The notes below the pieces were generated by a model that saw only the letters and a program-made list of their open reading frames with translations, ran no database searches and had not been told where the DNA came from. Shown here in pieces: positions 16,719 to 25,284 of a stretch of DNA of 64,000 nt. The position numbers and the translations under genes are program-made. Source of the stretch: Bog-473 sp964457065 (GTDB lineage Bacteria; Actinomycetota; Acidimicrobiia; Acidimicrobiales; RAAP-2); assembly GCA_964457065.1 (NCBI GenBank), contig CAYWDQ010000002.1, positions 1-64,000 on the forward strand. Reading direction: 5' to 3'. Numbering within the stretch: position 1 is the stretch's first letter; every line of letters begins with the position of its first letter.

Positions 16719-18262
16719 CCGACCGACCGCTCCCGTTCCGCCCAGTAGGGCTGGCGGAGCTTGTACTTCTGCAGCTTCCCTGTCGCCGTCCGGTCGAGTG
16801 CGTCACGCAGCTCCACGCTGGTGGGCGCCTTGAAATGGGCCAGGCGGTCGCGACAGTGCGTGATGAGCTCGGTCTCGGTGACCGTCTCGCCGTCGCGCAC
16901 CACCACCAATGCCTTGATCGTCTCGCCCCACTTCTCGTCGGGCACGCCGATCACCGCCACCTCGGCCACGGCGCGGTGCTGGTACAGGCAGTCCTCGACC
17001 TCGATGGAGGAGACGTTCTCCCCGCCGGTGATGATGACGTCCTTCTTGCGGTCCGAGATGACCAGGTAGGCCCCGTCGACGTAGCCGCCGTCGCCGGTGT
17101 GGAACCACCCGCCTTCCAGAGCGCGGTCCGACTCCTCGGGTTGCTCCCAGTAGCCGGCGAAGACGTGGTTCGAGCGCGCCAGCACCTCGCCCTCGGCGTC
17201 CGTCTCGATCCGCACGCCCATGGCGGGGACGCCGGCGCGGCTGAGCAGCAACGAACGCGAGGGTGCGTCGAGATCGTCCCACTCCGCGGGAGCCCGGTTG
17301 ATGGTCAGCAGCGGCGCCGTCTCGGTCAGTCCGTATATCTGCATGAACTCCCACCCGAGCTCGGCCTCCACCCGCTCGATCGTCTTGGACGGAGGCGGGG
17401 CACCCGCCACCACGATGCGCACCGTGCCCCGTCCCGGGACGTCCCGGCCTTCCGCGGCGCGGGTCTCGGCGGCGCCGAGGATCGCCGCGACGACGGCGGG
17501 CGCGCCACAGAGGAGCGTCACGCCGTGGCGCTCGATGCGCGACAGGATCTCCTCGCCGTCGACCTTGCGGAGCGCGACATGTGCACCGCCCATCCCGGTC
17601 ACGGCGTACGGCATCCCCCAGCCGTTGCAGTGGAACATCGGCAGGGTGTGCAGCAGCACGTCGCGGTCGCTCACGCCGGTGTGCCACCCGAACATGGCCG
17701 CGTTGAGCCAGCAGTTCCGGTGGGTGAGCTGGACGCCCTTCGGACGCGCCGTGGTGCCCGACGTGTAGTTGACCGAGCACGTGGCGTTCTCGTCGGGCTC
17801 CCACGGACGCGGTGTCGCGTCCGCCGGCGCCGGCGCGAACAGGGCTTCGTCGTCGGACCCGTCCAGGCAGAACCGGTGGCTCACCTTGATGCCGTCGACC
17901 TCGTCGGCGACATCGGGGTCGTACAGGAGGACCGACGCCCCGGAGTGCTCGACGACATAGGCGATCTCACCGGTCGTGAGCCGGAAGTTGATCGGTACCA
18001 GGATGCGGCCGAACCCGCTGACTCCGAAGAACGATGTGAGGAAGCGGCCCGAGTTCGGGCTGACGATGGCGACGCGCTCCCCGTGCCCGACATCGAGTTC
18101 GTCGAGGGCCAGGGCCAGACCGCGTGCCCGCGCTTCGAGCTCGCCGTACGTCTGAGTCCCCAGCGAGCCCGCCACTCCCGGCTCGTCCTCCACGGCAACC
18201 CGGTGCCCGTAGACGAGCGCGGCCCGGTTGAGGAAGTCTGACACCGTCAGCGCGACCTGCAT
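16715..18262 (-). CDS. AMP-binding acyl-CoA synthetase/ligase
   Basis: A 515-residue ANL-superfamily enzyme that activates a carboxylic acid with ATP and transfers the acyl group to CoA. Motifs in order: YTSGTTARPKGVQLTHRN (P-loop A3), MQIYGLTETAP (A5), GGWFHTGDGGYVD (A7), ISDRKKDVIITGGENVSSIE (A8) and near the C-terminus TGKLQKYKLR with the catalytic Lys. Length and motif spacing fit medium- or long-chain fatty acid CoA ligases of the FadD type. The substrate cannot be fixed from sequence. It is a single gene; its start (ATG 18262) faces the stop of the aldo/keto reductase 80 bp away on the same strand. Its 3' end shares CTAG with rnd. Confidence 0.9.
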   Translation of the reverse strand: MQVALTVSDFLNRAALVYGHRVAVEDEPGVAGSLGTQTYGELEARARGLALALDELDVGHGERVAIVSPNSGRFLTSFFGVSGFGRILVPINFRLTTGEIAYVVEHSGASVLLYDPDVADEVDGIKVSHRFCLDGSDDEALFAPAPADATPRPWEPDENATCSVNYTSGTTARPKGVQLTHRNCWLNAAMFGWHTGVSDRDVLLHTLPMFHCNGWGMPYAVTGMGGAHVALRKVDGEEILSRIERHGVTLLCGAPAVVAAILGAAETRAAEGRDVPGRGTVRIVVAGAPPPSKTIERVEAELGWEFMQIYGLTETAPLLTINRAPAEWDDLDAPSRSLLLSRAGVPAMGVRIETDAEGEVLARSNHVFAGYWEQPEESDRALEGGWFHTGDGGYVDGAYLVISDRKKDVIITGGENVSSIEVEDCLYQHRAVAEVAVIGVPDEKWGETIKALVVVRDGETVTETELITHCRDRLAHFKAPTSVELRDALDRTATGKLQKYKLRQPYWAERERSVG

Positions 18263-18342
18263 GCCATCCCCGATCTCTCGTACCCGGTCTCCGCGCCGAC
18301 CCTAGTTGACCGCCCCCGGTCGCTCGCCCGCCTCGGTGGCTC

Positions 18343-19323
18343 TTAGAAGTGGCCGAGCACGGGGTGCGCGACGTACGGCTTCTCCAACTGGGCGATCTCG
18401 TCCTCCGACAGGGTGAGCTCCTCAGCGGCGAGCGCGTCCTTCAAGTGCTTCTTCTTGGTCGACCCCATGATGGGCGCGGTCACACCCGGTTTGGCCAGCA
18501 GCCAGGCGAGGGCGACCTGCGCCGGCGGCACGTCACGTGCTGCCGCCACCTCCACCACGGCGTCGACCACGTCGAAGTCCGTGGGTTGGTCGTAGAGATA
18601 GTCGGTGAACGGGTCCGTGCTCGAGCGCGTGGTCTTGCGCCCGCCCTCCCGGGTCCGGTTCCCGGCCAGGACACCTCGGGCCAGAGGACTCCACGGGATG
18701 CACCCGACTCCCTGGTCCAAGCAGAGCGGGATCATCTCGCGCTCCTCCTCGCGGTAGATCAGGTTGTAGTGGTTCTGCATGGAGACGAACTTGGTCCACC
18801 CGTGCGTCTCGGCGGTGTGCTGCGCCTTGGCGAATTGCCATGAGAACATGCTGCTGGCGCCGATGTAGCGCGCCTTGCCCGCGCGGACGACGTCGTGCAG
18901 AGCGCCCATCGTCTCCTCAATGGGCGTCCGGGGGTCCCAGCGGTGGATCTGGTAGAGGTCGACGTAGTCCATGCCGAGGCGACGAAGCGAGGCGTCGATG
19001 CCCGACAGGATGTGCTTGCGACCGAGCCCACCGCCGTTCTCTCCGGGTGTGACGGGCATGAACACCTTGGTGGCGATCACCGCTTCATCCCGGGTCAGGT
19101 ACTTCGGGACCAGGCGCCCGGTGGCCACCTCGCTGGCACCACCCGAATACGTGTCGGCGGTGTCGAAGAAGGTCACGCCGCCCTCGACGGCGGCCCGCAC
19201 GATCGGCTCGGCAGCCTCTTCGTCGATGACCCAGGCCCGCTCGCTCTCGTTCCCGAATCCCATCATTCCGAGACAGACCCTCGAGACTCGGAGACCTGAC
19301 GTGCCCAGATTGCTGTAGTTCAT
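18343..19323 (-). CDS. Aldo/keto reductase
   Basis: A 326-residue NADPH-dependent oxidoreductase of the AKR (YajO/YhdN-like) superfamily. The catalytic tetrad is visible: Asp and Tyr in FFDTADTYSGGASE, Lys in VIATKVFMP, and His in DLYQIHRWDPRTPIEETM. The C-terminal cofactor-binding stretch IMGSTKKKHLKDALAAEELTL is also typical. ATG 19323 gives the standard N-terminus (MNYSNLGTSGLRVSRVCLG), whereas the upstream 15 in-frame residues are arginine-rich. It is on the same strand as the acyl-CoA ligase and 80 bp before it. The physiological substrate is unknown; such enzymes reduce aldehydes or ketones in detoxification or sugar metabolism. Confidence 0.93.
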   Translation of the reverse strand: MNYSNLGTSGLRVSRVCLGMMGFGNESERAWVIDEEAAEPIVRAAVEGGVTFFDTADTYSGGASEVATGRLVPKYLTRDEAVIATKVFMPVTPGENGGGLGRKHILSGIDASLRRLGMDYVDLYQIHRWDPRTPIEETMGALHDVVRAGKARYIGASSMFSWQFAKAQHTAETHGWTKFVSMQNHYNLIYREEEREMIPLCLDQGVGCIPWSPLARGVLAGNRTREGGRKTTRSSTDPFTDYLYDQPTDFDVVDAVVEVAAARDVPPAQVALAWLLAKPGVTAPIMGSTKKKHLKDALAAEELTLSEDEIAQLEKPYVAHPVLGHF

Positions 19324-19439
19324 GGCTGACCTCGCTCGCGCCCGCCCGCGGCCGGGCGGCACCCGCATACTTACCAGCAGTCAGCGTCGCCGCGTGCAAT
19401 CGGGCGCGCCGTGCGTGCCTCCTGCGACCGGCTCGGCGG

Positions 19440-20348
19440 TCAGGGGCAGTGCTTGGGCTGGCGTACCGGGTGGGACGCGCAGCTCGGGGGTGCACCGGCG
19501 AGCCCCGAGCCCGGGCCGCTGCCCGTGCCGTTGCCGTTGCCGTTGCCGGGCCCGGTGTTGCCGGTGCCGCCGTTGCCATTGCCGTTTCCGTTACCCGGGC
19601 CTCGGCTGCCCTCGCCCGATCCCTTGCCGGTGCCGGTGCCCTCACCGCTCCCCGTTCCCTGGCCGGTTCCTGTCCCGGTGCCGGTGCCCTTGCCACCCAC
19701 GCCGGTCGAGGTGACCGGGATCGTCGTGGTGGTGGTCGTGGTGGTCGAGGTGGTGGGCGTTGTCGTGGTCGTCGTGGTCGTGGGCGTGGTCGTGGTCGTG
19801 GTGGTGGTGGTGGTCGTGGGTGTCACGGGCGTCGTCGTCGTCGTGGTGGGGCTCAGGAGGGTCAGCGTCGCCGTGGGCGCCGTGCTTCCGTTGCGGGGTC
19901 CGGTGGCGATCACCTGGGCCGGTGGCGACGCCGTCACAGACGGCGGCGGAGTGGAGCCCGTCACGTGACTCGCACCGGTGCCCGCGGCACTGGAGGAGCC
20001 GCCGACTGCCGAACCCCCGCCCGTCGGGCCCGAGGTCGAGGAATTCGCCGGGCTCGGCACGCTGGAGGGGACGGACGATGGCGCGCCGAGAAGAGGACGA
20101 CCACCGTGGCTGGGACCGACCGTCAAGCCGGTGAGGCCGGCCAGGACCAAGACTGCCGCCGCAACGGCTGCGAATGCGGCGATGGCACGGTTACTGGTGA
20201 AGATCAGCTTCGGGGTGTTGGCGGCAAACGCCGGGACGTCAGCCGGACTGGGTTCCGGCAACGGCTGTCCGAAGGTACGCGAAGCGAAGACCTCTTCCAG
20301 CGTTGCGTAGTGCTCAGGCTCGGCCCCCTCGGGCGTCGACCCCCCCAT
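19440..20348 (-). CDS. Single-pass membrane protein with Thr-rich and Gly/Asn/Thr low-complexity C-terminus
   Basis: A 302-residue protein of no recognised family. The N-terminal 50 residues are cytoplasmic-like (EHYATLEEVFASRTFGQPL), one hydrophobic helix spans about 55-77, and the rest is low complexity. A Ser/Gly/Pro part is followed by long Thr runs broken by Pro (about 170-245), then GTGTGTGQGTGSGEG-like and GNGNGNG repeats, ending in a segment with two Cys. This resembles wall-spanning or glycosylated stalks. ATG 20348 has a strong site (GGAGG, 5 nt spacing). The low-complexity part also reads open in other frames, so its exact boundary rests on the N-terminal half. Function is unknown. 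Confidence 0.65.
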   Translation of the reverse strand: MGGSTPEGAEPEHYATLEEVFASRTFGQPLPEPSPADVPAFAANTPKLIFTSNRAIAAFAAVAAAVLVLAGLTGLTVGPSHGGRPLLGAPSSVPSSVPSPANSSTSGPTGGGSAVGGSSSAAGTGASHVTGSTPPPSVTASPPAQVIATGPRNGSTAPTATLTLLSPTTTTTTPVTPTTTTTTTTTTTPTTTTTTTTPTTSTTTTTTTTIPVTSTGVGGKGTGTGTGTGQGTGSGEGTGTGKGSGEGSRGPGNGNGNGNGGTGNTGPGNGNGNGTGSGPGSGLAGAPPSCASHPVRQPKHCP

Positions 20349-20520
20349 GGTTCCTCCAAGGAATCGTCCGTCAACGCAGGGGCTTAGCCGCCCGGAGCCA
20401 AGGGCTCCCGGGAACTGCCGCTCATTTACCCCCTCGACATCAACCATATAGCTGCATCGGCGGAATGGATACCGGGTCTCCACAATCCGGCGGCAATTTT
20501 CTTCGAACGCTTGTTTGAAT
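20349..20520 (-). other. Structured 5' leader candidate upstream of the low-complexity gene
   Basis: About 170 nt of non-coding sequence, lower in GC at its distal end. It contains the hairpin CCCGGGAGCC/GGCTCCGGG, the segment GGGGGTAAATG and GGCGGCTAAGCCCCTGCG. The last two vaguely recall pieces of the ydaO (c-di-AMP) aptamer, but the core GGGGACCC and GACAGCTAACC blocks are not matched. I treat it as an unassigned structured leader. Confidence 0.3.
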
Positions 20521-20580
20521 GGAGCAATTCGGAGTTCCGCGTTGCGCGCGGCGCACCAATTCTGCGATCACAGTGCGCCG

Positions 20581-21059
20581 TCACAGTGCAGTAGACCACC
20601 GCCCGAACGCGCGCACTGTCGCGCCGACACCGCGCACCGCGCCGGTGGCCGGATCCAAGGTCGGGATCGCGCGACCAAGTTGACCCGCCGTCGTTGTGAC
20701 GGTGTTGTTCAAAGTTGCGACTGTGTTGGCGATCACCACTGCTGACGGTGAGATCAGGTCGCCGCTTCCCGGACTCGTCGGGGGTGCGGGCGCGGGCGCG
20801 CTGGCGTCGGCACCGCTCCCTGTCGACACTGGCGCGGGCGCGGCGCGGGCGGAGTCGACGCCGACGCGGCGGCGACCGAGACGGGGGACGGCACCAAGGT
20901 CGCGCTGGGGGTCTCGGTCTGGAGCTCGACCCGTGACCCCGCCCCCGCGGTGTCGGCGAGTTGCACACTGCCGCCCTGAGCGGGCGATGCGACCCCGCCG
21001 GCGGTGGGTGCGGGACCGGTCCCGGGCCGGTTCGCCGATCCGTTGCCCGTCGCGGCCAA
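20581..21059 (-). pseudogene. Probable frameshifted gene for a Pro/Ala/Ser-rich protein
   Basis: Two overlapping minus-strand frames each look coding over part of this stretch. One (from TTG 21059 to about 20840) encodes GSVQLADTAGAGSRVELQTE-like sequence. The other (about 20830 to the stop at 20581) encodes NTVATLNNTVTTTAGQLGRA-like sequence. Both have GC-rich third positions in their own segment, and they join in the alanine/proline-rich stretch near 20825-20850, where a single indel would fuse them. No good start or signal peptide remains and an in-frame TAG lies close upstream. It could be a decayed gene or an assembly indel. The remainder up to 21314 holds nothing I can support. Confidence 0.35.
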
Positions 21060-21314
21060 CGCCGTGCGCGGCCGCGGCGACTCGATGACCCAGTGCTGAA
21101 AGCGCCGGAGCCCCGTCTACCGGGTGCTCTCCCGTGGAGCGAAGGCCAGCACCGCACCGGCCTGGTGCCCTGCGGCAATCTGACCGGCCTCCGCTGCCTC
21201 AGGCGCAGCGCGCCGACGAGAGAGAAATGAGGTGGCGTCAGACGAACTCGCCACCGGAAAGGAGCCGTTGCCGGACCTCCGGCGCCGCCCGCTCCCGCCG
21301 AGCGAGGTCGGCCG

Positions 21315-22454
21315 TCAGCTCCGTGAGCGCCGGAAGTATCGGCTGAGAGTCTCCTCCTGCTGCTGATACGACGATCCGATGCCCGACCCGTAGAGCGAGG
21401 TCGGTTCTTCGAGCATCCGCTCGAAGGTCAGCTTGCACACCCCCTGGCCGTTCTCGACCATGAAGGGGACGTCGTGGGCGCGCACTTCGAGGGCGGCCCG
21501 GGAACCGCGGAAGCCTCCGGTGGGATCGAAACCGAAACCGGGATCGAAGAAGCCGGCGTAGTGGGTGCGGAGCTCGCCGCTCGTCGGGTCGTAGGCCGTC
21601 ATCTCGGCTGCGAGGTCCGGCGGGATGCTCACCGCTTCGTGCGACATGAGGAGATAGAACCGCTTCGGCGAGAGCACCAGGCGATCGCCCTCCTCCCGGA
21701 ACACGGGGTCCCAGAACGGTGCGGGGTCGGTCTCCCCGCCCGCGGTGAGATCGAGCAGCGGCGCGCTGTCGCGGGTGCTGTACCCCACCTGACCTCGCTC
21801 GTCTCCATGGAGGTCGAGGCCGAGGAACAGACCGTTGGAGAGCACGAGGTCGTCGACGGGCACCGGCTCGCCCCGCGTGAAGAGGATCGGCTCGCTGAGG
21901 TGTGCCTGGCGCACTTCGTCGTCGGTCAGCCACGGCCGGCCCATGGAGAGGCGCAGCTGGTTGAGCGTCAGGTCCTCCCGCACCCGGACGGCGAACGACA
22001 GGGGTACCACCTCCAGATAGAGGGGACCGTGATAGCCCGGCGCCACTTCGTCGAACCGGTCGCTGTGATCGGTAATGACCCGGGTGAACACGTCGATGCG
22101 GCCGGTCGAGCTCTTGGGGTTCGCCTTCCCCCGCAACCCTGCGGGGAGGTCGAGGCGCTCCTTCAGCTCAATGAGGTAGGGACACCGCGCCTCGAGCATC
22201 GCCCCGTCCCCCCTGAGGTCGATCTCGTCGAGGATGTAGTCCTTCAGCTTCCGCTCGACCGAGTCGGCGCCGGGGAGGAAGCTGCACCGGATGCGCAGCG
22301 CCCGTTCGCCCAGGCGCAGGTCGAGGCTGGCGGGCTGCACGTTGGCGTCGGGGATGTTGAAGCGTCCGGCCTCGATGTACCCCGCCCGGATGGCCCGCTC
22401 GAGCAGCTGGCCGGGGAGCACGCCTTCGGCGGCGGTTTGGAGGCTCAGCACCAC
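21315..22454 (-). CDS. dcd: 2'-deoxycytidine 5'-triphosphate deaminase, double-length form
   Basis: A 379-residue dCTP deaminase of the long family (about 360 aa; compare about 190 aa for the common Dcd), which converts dCTP to dUTP for dTMP synthesis. It reads as two related halves. The first has NVQPASLDLRLGERA, the active-site-like GKANPKSSTGRIDVFTRVI, and PLYLEVVPLSF. The second has DPGFGFDPTGG and VPFMVENGQGVCKL. PKSSTGR corresponds to the conserved SSxxR nucleotide-binding motif. The start is GTG 22454 (or the adjacent GTG 22451), because longer in-frame sequence is non-coding in character. DnaA-box-like sequences lie upstream. The long form is unusual for Actinobacteria as far as I know. 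Confidence 0.88.
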   Translation of the reverse strand: MVLSLQTAAEGVLPGQLLERAIRAGYIEAGRFNIPDANVQPASLDLRLGERALRIRCSFLPGADSVERKLKDYILDEIDLRGDGAMLEARCPYLIELKERLDLPAGLRGKANPKSSTGRIDVFTRVITDHSDRFDEVAPGYHGPLYLEVVPLSFAVRVREDLTLNQLRLSMGRPWLTDDEVRQAHLSEPILFTRGEPVPVDDLVLSNGLFLGLDLHGDERGQVGYSTRDSAPLLDLTAGGETDPAPFWDPVFREEGDRLVLSPKRFYLLMSHEAVSIPPDLAAEMTAYDPTSGELRTHYAGFFDPGFGFDPTGGFRGSRAALEVRAHDVPFMVENGQGVCKLTFERMLEEPTSLYGSGIGSSYQQQEETLSRYFRRSRS

Positions 22455-22556
22455 GGACGCCGCCGGACGGATCGTGGCCTCGGTGCCTTCACGAACAGAG
22501 CAAAGCACGTGTGGAGACGACGCGGAAGGCCAAAAGTGGGGACGGCGTCGGGCACA

Positions 22557-22626
22557 GGCTGTGGATGACCTGGGGACGACCATTCTGCACACGGGGGTTC
22601 CGCAGGAACGGGACGGGTTGTCCACA
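22557..22626. promoter_or_regulatory. DnaA-box-like pair upstream of dcd
   Basis: TTGTCCACA at 22618-22626 equals the actinobacterial DnaA box. CTGTGGATG at 22557-22565 is a box in the opposite orientation with one or two changes. Together they suggest DnaA input to a nucleotide-pool gene, or titration of DnaA. Confidence 0.45.
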
Positions 22627-22809
22627 GGCTCCGCCACTGATGCGGCCGCCGATTCTCGCCGCCGAGGAGGGTGGCCGCGGCAATGGGCATTTCCATCCCC
22701 TACGACCGGAGTCTCCGTGAGGCATAGTGGGCCGAACGCGAGGGTCCGCTGATGGAGCTCCAAACTGCTGGAGGGGGGAATCTGATCCCGTGCGGGGGCT
22801 CGCGCCCAT

Positions 22810-22833
22810 GAGACGGGCAACGGGACCCGTCTC
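22810..22833 (+). other. Hairpin immediately before the 191-aa gene
   Basis: GAGACGGG and CCCGTCTC form a perfect 8-bp stem with an 8-nt loop ending 6 nt before GTG 22840. It covers the place where a ribosome-binding site would lie, so it may limit translation or indicate a later start (GTG 22852). Confidence 0.4.
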
Positions 22834-22839
22834 GGCACC

Positions 22840-23415
22840 GTGAGGGCGACCGTGCGGCCGCTACGGCTGACCGACATCGACCGCCTGCTGCGGGATTCTG
22901 CCAACGTCGAGCACGCCGGGTCGGCCGCTCCCATCCGTGCCTGGCGGGACGAGCTGACGCTGGTGCTCCAGTCGCTGGACTACGCCGAAACCGTCCTCGG
23001 TGGCGACGTCGAGATCCTGCGGCACGCCCTGGCGAACCGGGAACCCGACACCCAGGGCCTCGTCCAGGACCTGCCGCGGGTGATGGCGGGATCGCTCTGG
23101 GGTGACGGATCGTCGACCCGAGGTGGGACGGACCTCGCCACCTCCATGCAAACCGCCCCCATCCGAGAGGACTGGGAGGACGACTGGGACGTCTTCACCC
23201 GATCGGATCTGCTGATGTCAGCCCACCAGCAGATGGCGTACACGGACCTCACCAACCGCGTGGACGTGCAGCGGGTGCTCCGTAGCGTGTTGGAGCAGCT
23301 GGCCAACCTGGCCCTTCGCCGCGAGACCGTGGAGGCCCGCCTTCAAGACATCCGCGCCGCGATCATTCAGCAGTACCGCGACGGCGAGGTATCGGCGCGG
23401 GACCTGCTGGGCTGA
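22840..23415 (+). CDS. Hypothetical soluble protein, 191 aa
   Basis: I do not recognise the family. The protein is acidic and mostly helical. It has an N-terminal arginine-containing segment (RPLRLTDIDRLLRDSANVEH), a long helix (IRAWRDELTLVLQSLDYAET), a poorly ordered Gly/Ser loop near residues 90-105, the acidic patch REDWEDDWDVF, and a C-terminal coiled-coil-like helix (VLEQLANLALRRETVEARLQ) ending EVSARDLLG. There are no Cys, signal peptide or membrane helix. GTG 22840 or GTG 22852 could start it. It is divergent from dcd and about 100 bp before the amidohydrolase. The helical hairpin layout suggests a protein-protein regulator, but this is only an inference. Confidence 0.7.
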   Translation: MRATVRPLRLTDIDRLLRDSANVEHAGSAAPIRAWRDELTLVLQSLDYAETVLGGDVEILRHALANREPDTQGLVQDLPRVMAGSLWGDGSSTRGGTDLATSMQTAPIREDWEDDWDVFTRSDLLMSAHQQMAYTDLTNRVDVQRVLRSVLEQLANLALRRETVEARLQDIRAAIIQQYRDGEVSARDLLG

Positions 23416-23518
23416 GAACCCGGGCCAGGGGCCACAGCTCGCAGCGCCTATAAGCTGACGGGTCGTCAGATTTCTGCACCCGAGTGCCCGCCAGCGCGGG
23501 GCACGACCCGGAGGTCTC

Positions 23519-25246
23519 ATGCTCGACTACCTCATCCGATCCGGCACGCTCATCGACGGCACGGGTGAGCCCGGTCGCCTCGCTGACGTCGGGATCCGCG
23601 ACGGCCGGATCGTCGCCGTGGGCACGGTCGACGAGCCCGCCGGCACCGAGTTCGATGCCACCGGGCTCATGGTCGCCCCCGGCGTCGTCGACCCGCACAC
23701 CCACTACGACGCGCAGCTCTTCTGGGATCCCCTCGCCTCTCCCTCCAACGTGCACGGTGTGACCACCGTGATCGGCGGCAACTGCGGGTTCACCCTGGCC
23801 CCGATCAACGCGCAAGACGCGGACTACATCCGCCAGATGATGGCCAAGGTCGAGGGCATGCCGCTGGCCGCACTCGAGAACGGGGTCCCCTGGAACTGGT
23901 CCAGCTTCGCGGAGTACCTCGACGCGCTCGACGGCCGGCTGGGCGTGAACGCGGGGTTTCTGGTCGGGCACTGCGCGTTGCGCCGCAAGGTGATGGGGGC
24001 GCAACGGGGCGAGGAGGTAGCGACCGACGACGAGATCACTGCCATGCGGGCGCTCCTGTCCGAGTCGTTGGATGCGGGCGGGCTGGGCTTCTCGTCCTCC
24101 CAGTCGCGCACCCACTCCGACGGGGACGGCCGGCCGATCAGCTCGCGCTATGCGGATCGCCGCGAGATGCTCGCCTTCTGCGAGGAGGTGGCCGCCCACG
24201 AGGGGACCACGCTGGAGTACATCACCAACGGGTGTCTCGACTCGTTCAGCCCCGAGGAGATCGACCTCATGACCGCCATGAGCGTCACGGCCCACCGGCC
24301 GCTCAACTGGAACGTGCTGACGGTCGACGCCCGATCGGCCCAGCGGATTGAGCACCAGCTCTCGGCATCCTCGGCGGCAGCGGGGGCCGGCGGTCGCATC
24401 GTCGCCCTGACCATGCCGACGCTCGTCCCCATGAACATGAGCTTCCGCACGCACTGTGCGCTCTTCCTGATCCCCGGTTGGGGAGACGTGATGGGCCTCC
24501 CCGAGGCGGAGCGCATAGAGAAGCTGGCCGATCCCGCTGTGCGCGCCCTGCTGGACGAGCGCGCCCGGAGCAAGGAGGCCGGCGTGTTCCGCGGCCTCTC
24601 CCACTGGGGCACCTACATCATCGGGGACACGTTCGCGCCGGCGAACGACGGGTGCGCGTTCCGCGCCGTGGCCGACATCGCGGCCGAACGCGGCACGGCT
24701 TTGTTCGACACCTTGCTCGACATCGTCCTCGCCGACCAGCTCCGCACCGTGCTCTGGCCCAACACCGACGACGGTGACGAGGCCACCTGGGACATGCGGG
24801 CGGCGATCTGGAGCGATCCGCGTGCGATGGTCGGCGGCTCCGACGCCGGCGCCCACCTCGACCGCATGTGCGGCTCCAACTACCCGACCGCCTTCCTCGG
24901 CGACTGCCTGCGGGGGCGGAAGCTCGTCCCGGTCGAGCGGGCCGTGCACATGATGACCGCGCAACCGGCCGACCTCTTCGGGCTCCGCGAGCGCGGCCTC
25001 GTCCGTGAGGGATTCGCCGCCGACCTGTTCGTCTTCGACCCGGCCACGGTCGGCTCCGAACCCGCCCGCCTGGTGCACGACCTGCCCGGCGACACGCCTC
25101 GGCTCTACGCCGGCTCACACGGGGTCGTCCGCGTCCTGGTCAACGGCACCGAGACCATCCGCGACGGTGTTCCGACCGGCGCATTGCCGGGCACCTTGCT
25201 GCGCTCGGGCCGGGACACCGCGTCGGTCGTGCCCGTCCCCGCCTGA
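23519..25246 (+). CDS. N-acyl-D-amino-acid deacylase-type amidohydrolase
   Basis: A 575-residue amidohydrolase-superfamily enzyme of the D-aminoacylase group. An N-terminal beta-sandwich strand (LIRSGTLIDGTGEPGRLADVG) is followed by the HxH metal motif in VDPHTHYDAQLFWDP. TTVIGGNCGFTLAP, FLVGHCALRRKV, a mid-domain histidine region and GGSDAGAHLDRMCG, with the conserved metal-binding or catalytic Asp, follow. The C-terminal beta-sandwich reads ADLFVFDPATVGSEPARLVHDLP. Members hydrolyse N-acyl-D-amino acids or related cyclic amides; the true substrate is unknown. ATG 23519 has GGAGG upstream. The gene appears monocistronic and precedes lepB by 38 bp. Confidence 0.9.
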   Translation: MLDYLIRSGTLIDGTGEPGRLADVGIRDGRIVAVGTVDEPAGTEFDATGLMVAPGVVDPHTHYDAQLFWDPLASPSNVHGVTTVIGGNCGFTLAPINAQDADYIRQMMAKVEGMPLAALENGVPWNWSSFAEYLDALDGRLGVNAGFLVGHCALRRKVMGAQRGEEVATDDEITAMRALLSESLDAGGLGFSSSQSRTHSDGDGRPISSRYADRREMLAFCEEVAAHEGTTLEYITNGCLDSFSPEEIDLMTAMSVTAHRPLNWNVLTVDARSAQRIEHQLSASSAAAGAGGRIVALTMPTLVPMNMSFRTHCALFLIPGWGDVMGLPEAERIEKLADPAVRALLDERARSKEAGVFRGLSHWGTYIIGDTFAPANDGCAFRAVADIAAERGTALFDTLLDIVLADQLRTVLWPNTDDGDEATWDMRAAIWSDPRAMVGGSDAGAHLDRMCGSNYPTAFLGDCLRGRKLVPVERAVHMMTAQPADLFGLRERGLVREGFAADLFVFDPATVGSEPARLVHDLPGDTPRLYAGSHGVVRVLVNGTETIRDGVPTGALPGTLLRSGRDTASVVPVPA

Positions 25247-25270
25247 GCCCCGATCACCCGCGACGCCGTC

Positions 25271-25276
25271 TAGCCT
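25271..25276 (+). promoter_or_regulatory. -10 element TAGCCT for signal peptidase gene
   Basis: TAGCCT ends 8 nt before GTG 25285, matching the leaderless-type spacing seen elsewhere, and decides for this start over the TTG at 25276. Confidence 0.5.
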
Positions 25277-25284
25277 TGCCTCCG

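Larger units (their letters stand above)
22455..22839. other. Divergent intergenic region with DnaA-box-like sites
   Basis: 385 bp between dcd (minus) and the 191-aa gene (plus). It contains a perfect TTGTCCACA (22618-22626), a CTGTGGATG (22557-22565, inverse orientation) and a hairpin at 22810-22833. Apparent open frames here are antisense extensions and not supported. Confidence 0.5.

Noticed and set aside
19700..19860. Short GTGGTCGT-type repeats resembling a CRISPR or minisatellite
   Set aside because: They are coding triplet repeats for Thr runs in the low-complexity protein; no spacers of regular length exist.
20349..20480. c-di-AMP (ydaO) riboswitch
   Set aside because: Two short stretches are similar, but the core conserved blocks are missing; kept only as an unassigned leader.
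22489..22809. Minus-strand frames upstream of dcd that could extend it or be separate genes
   Set aside because: The sequence lacks domain similarity, contains DnaA boxes and has non-coding character; dcd starts at 22454.
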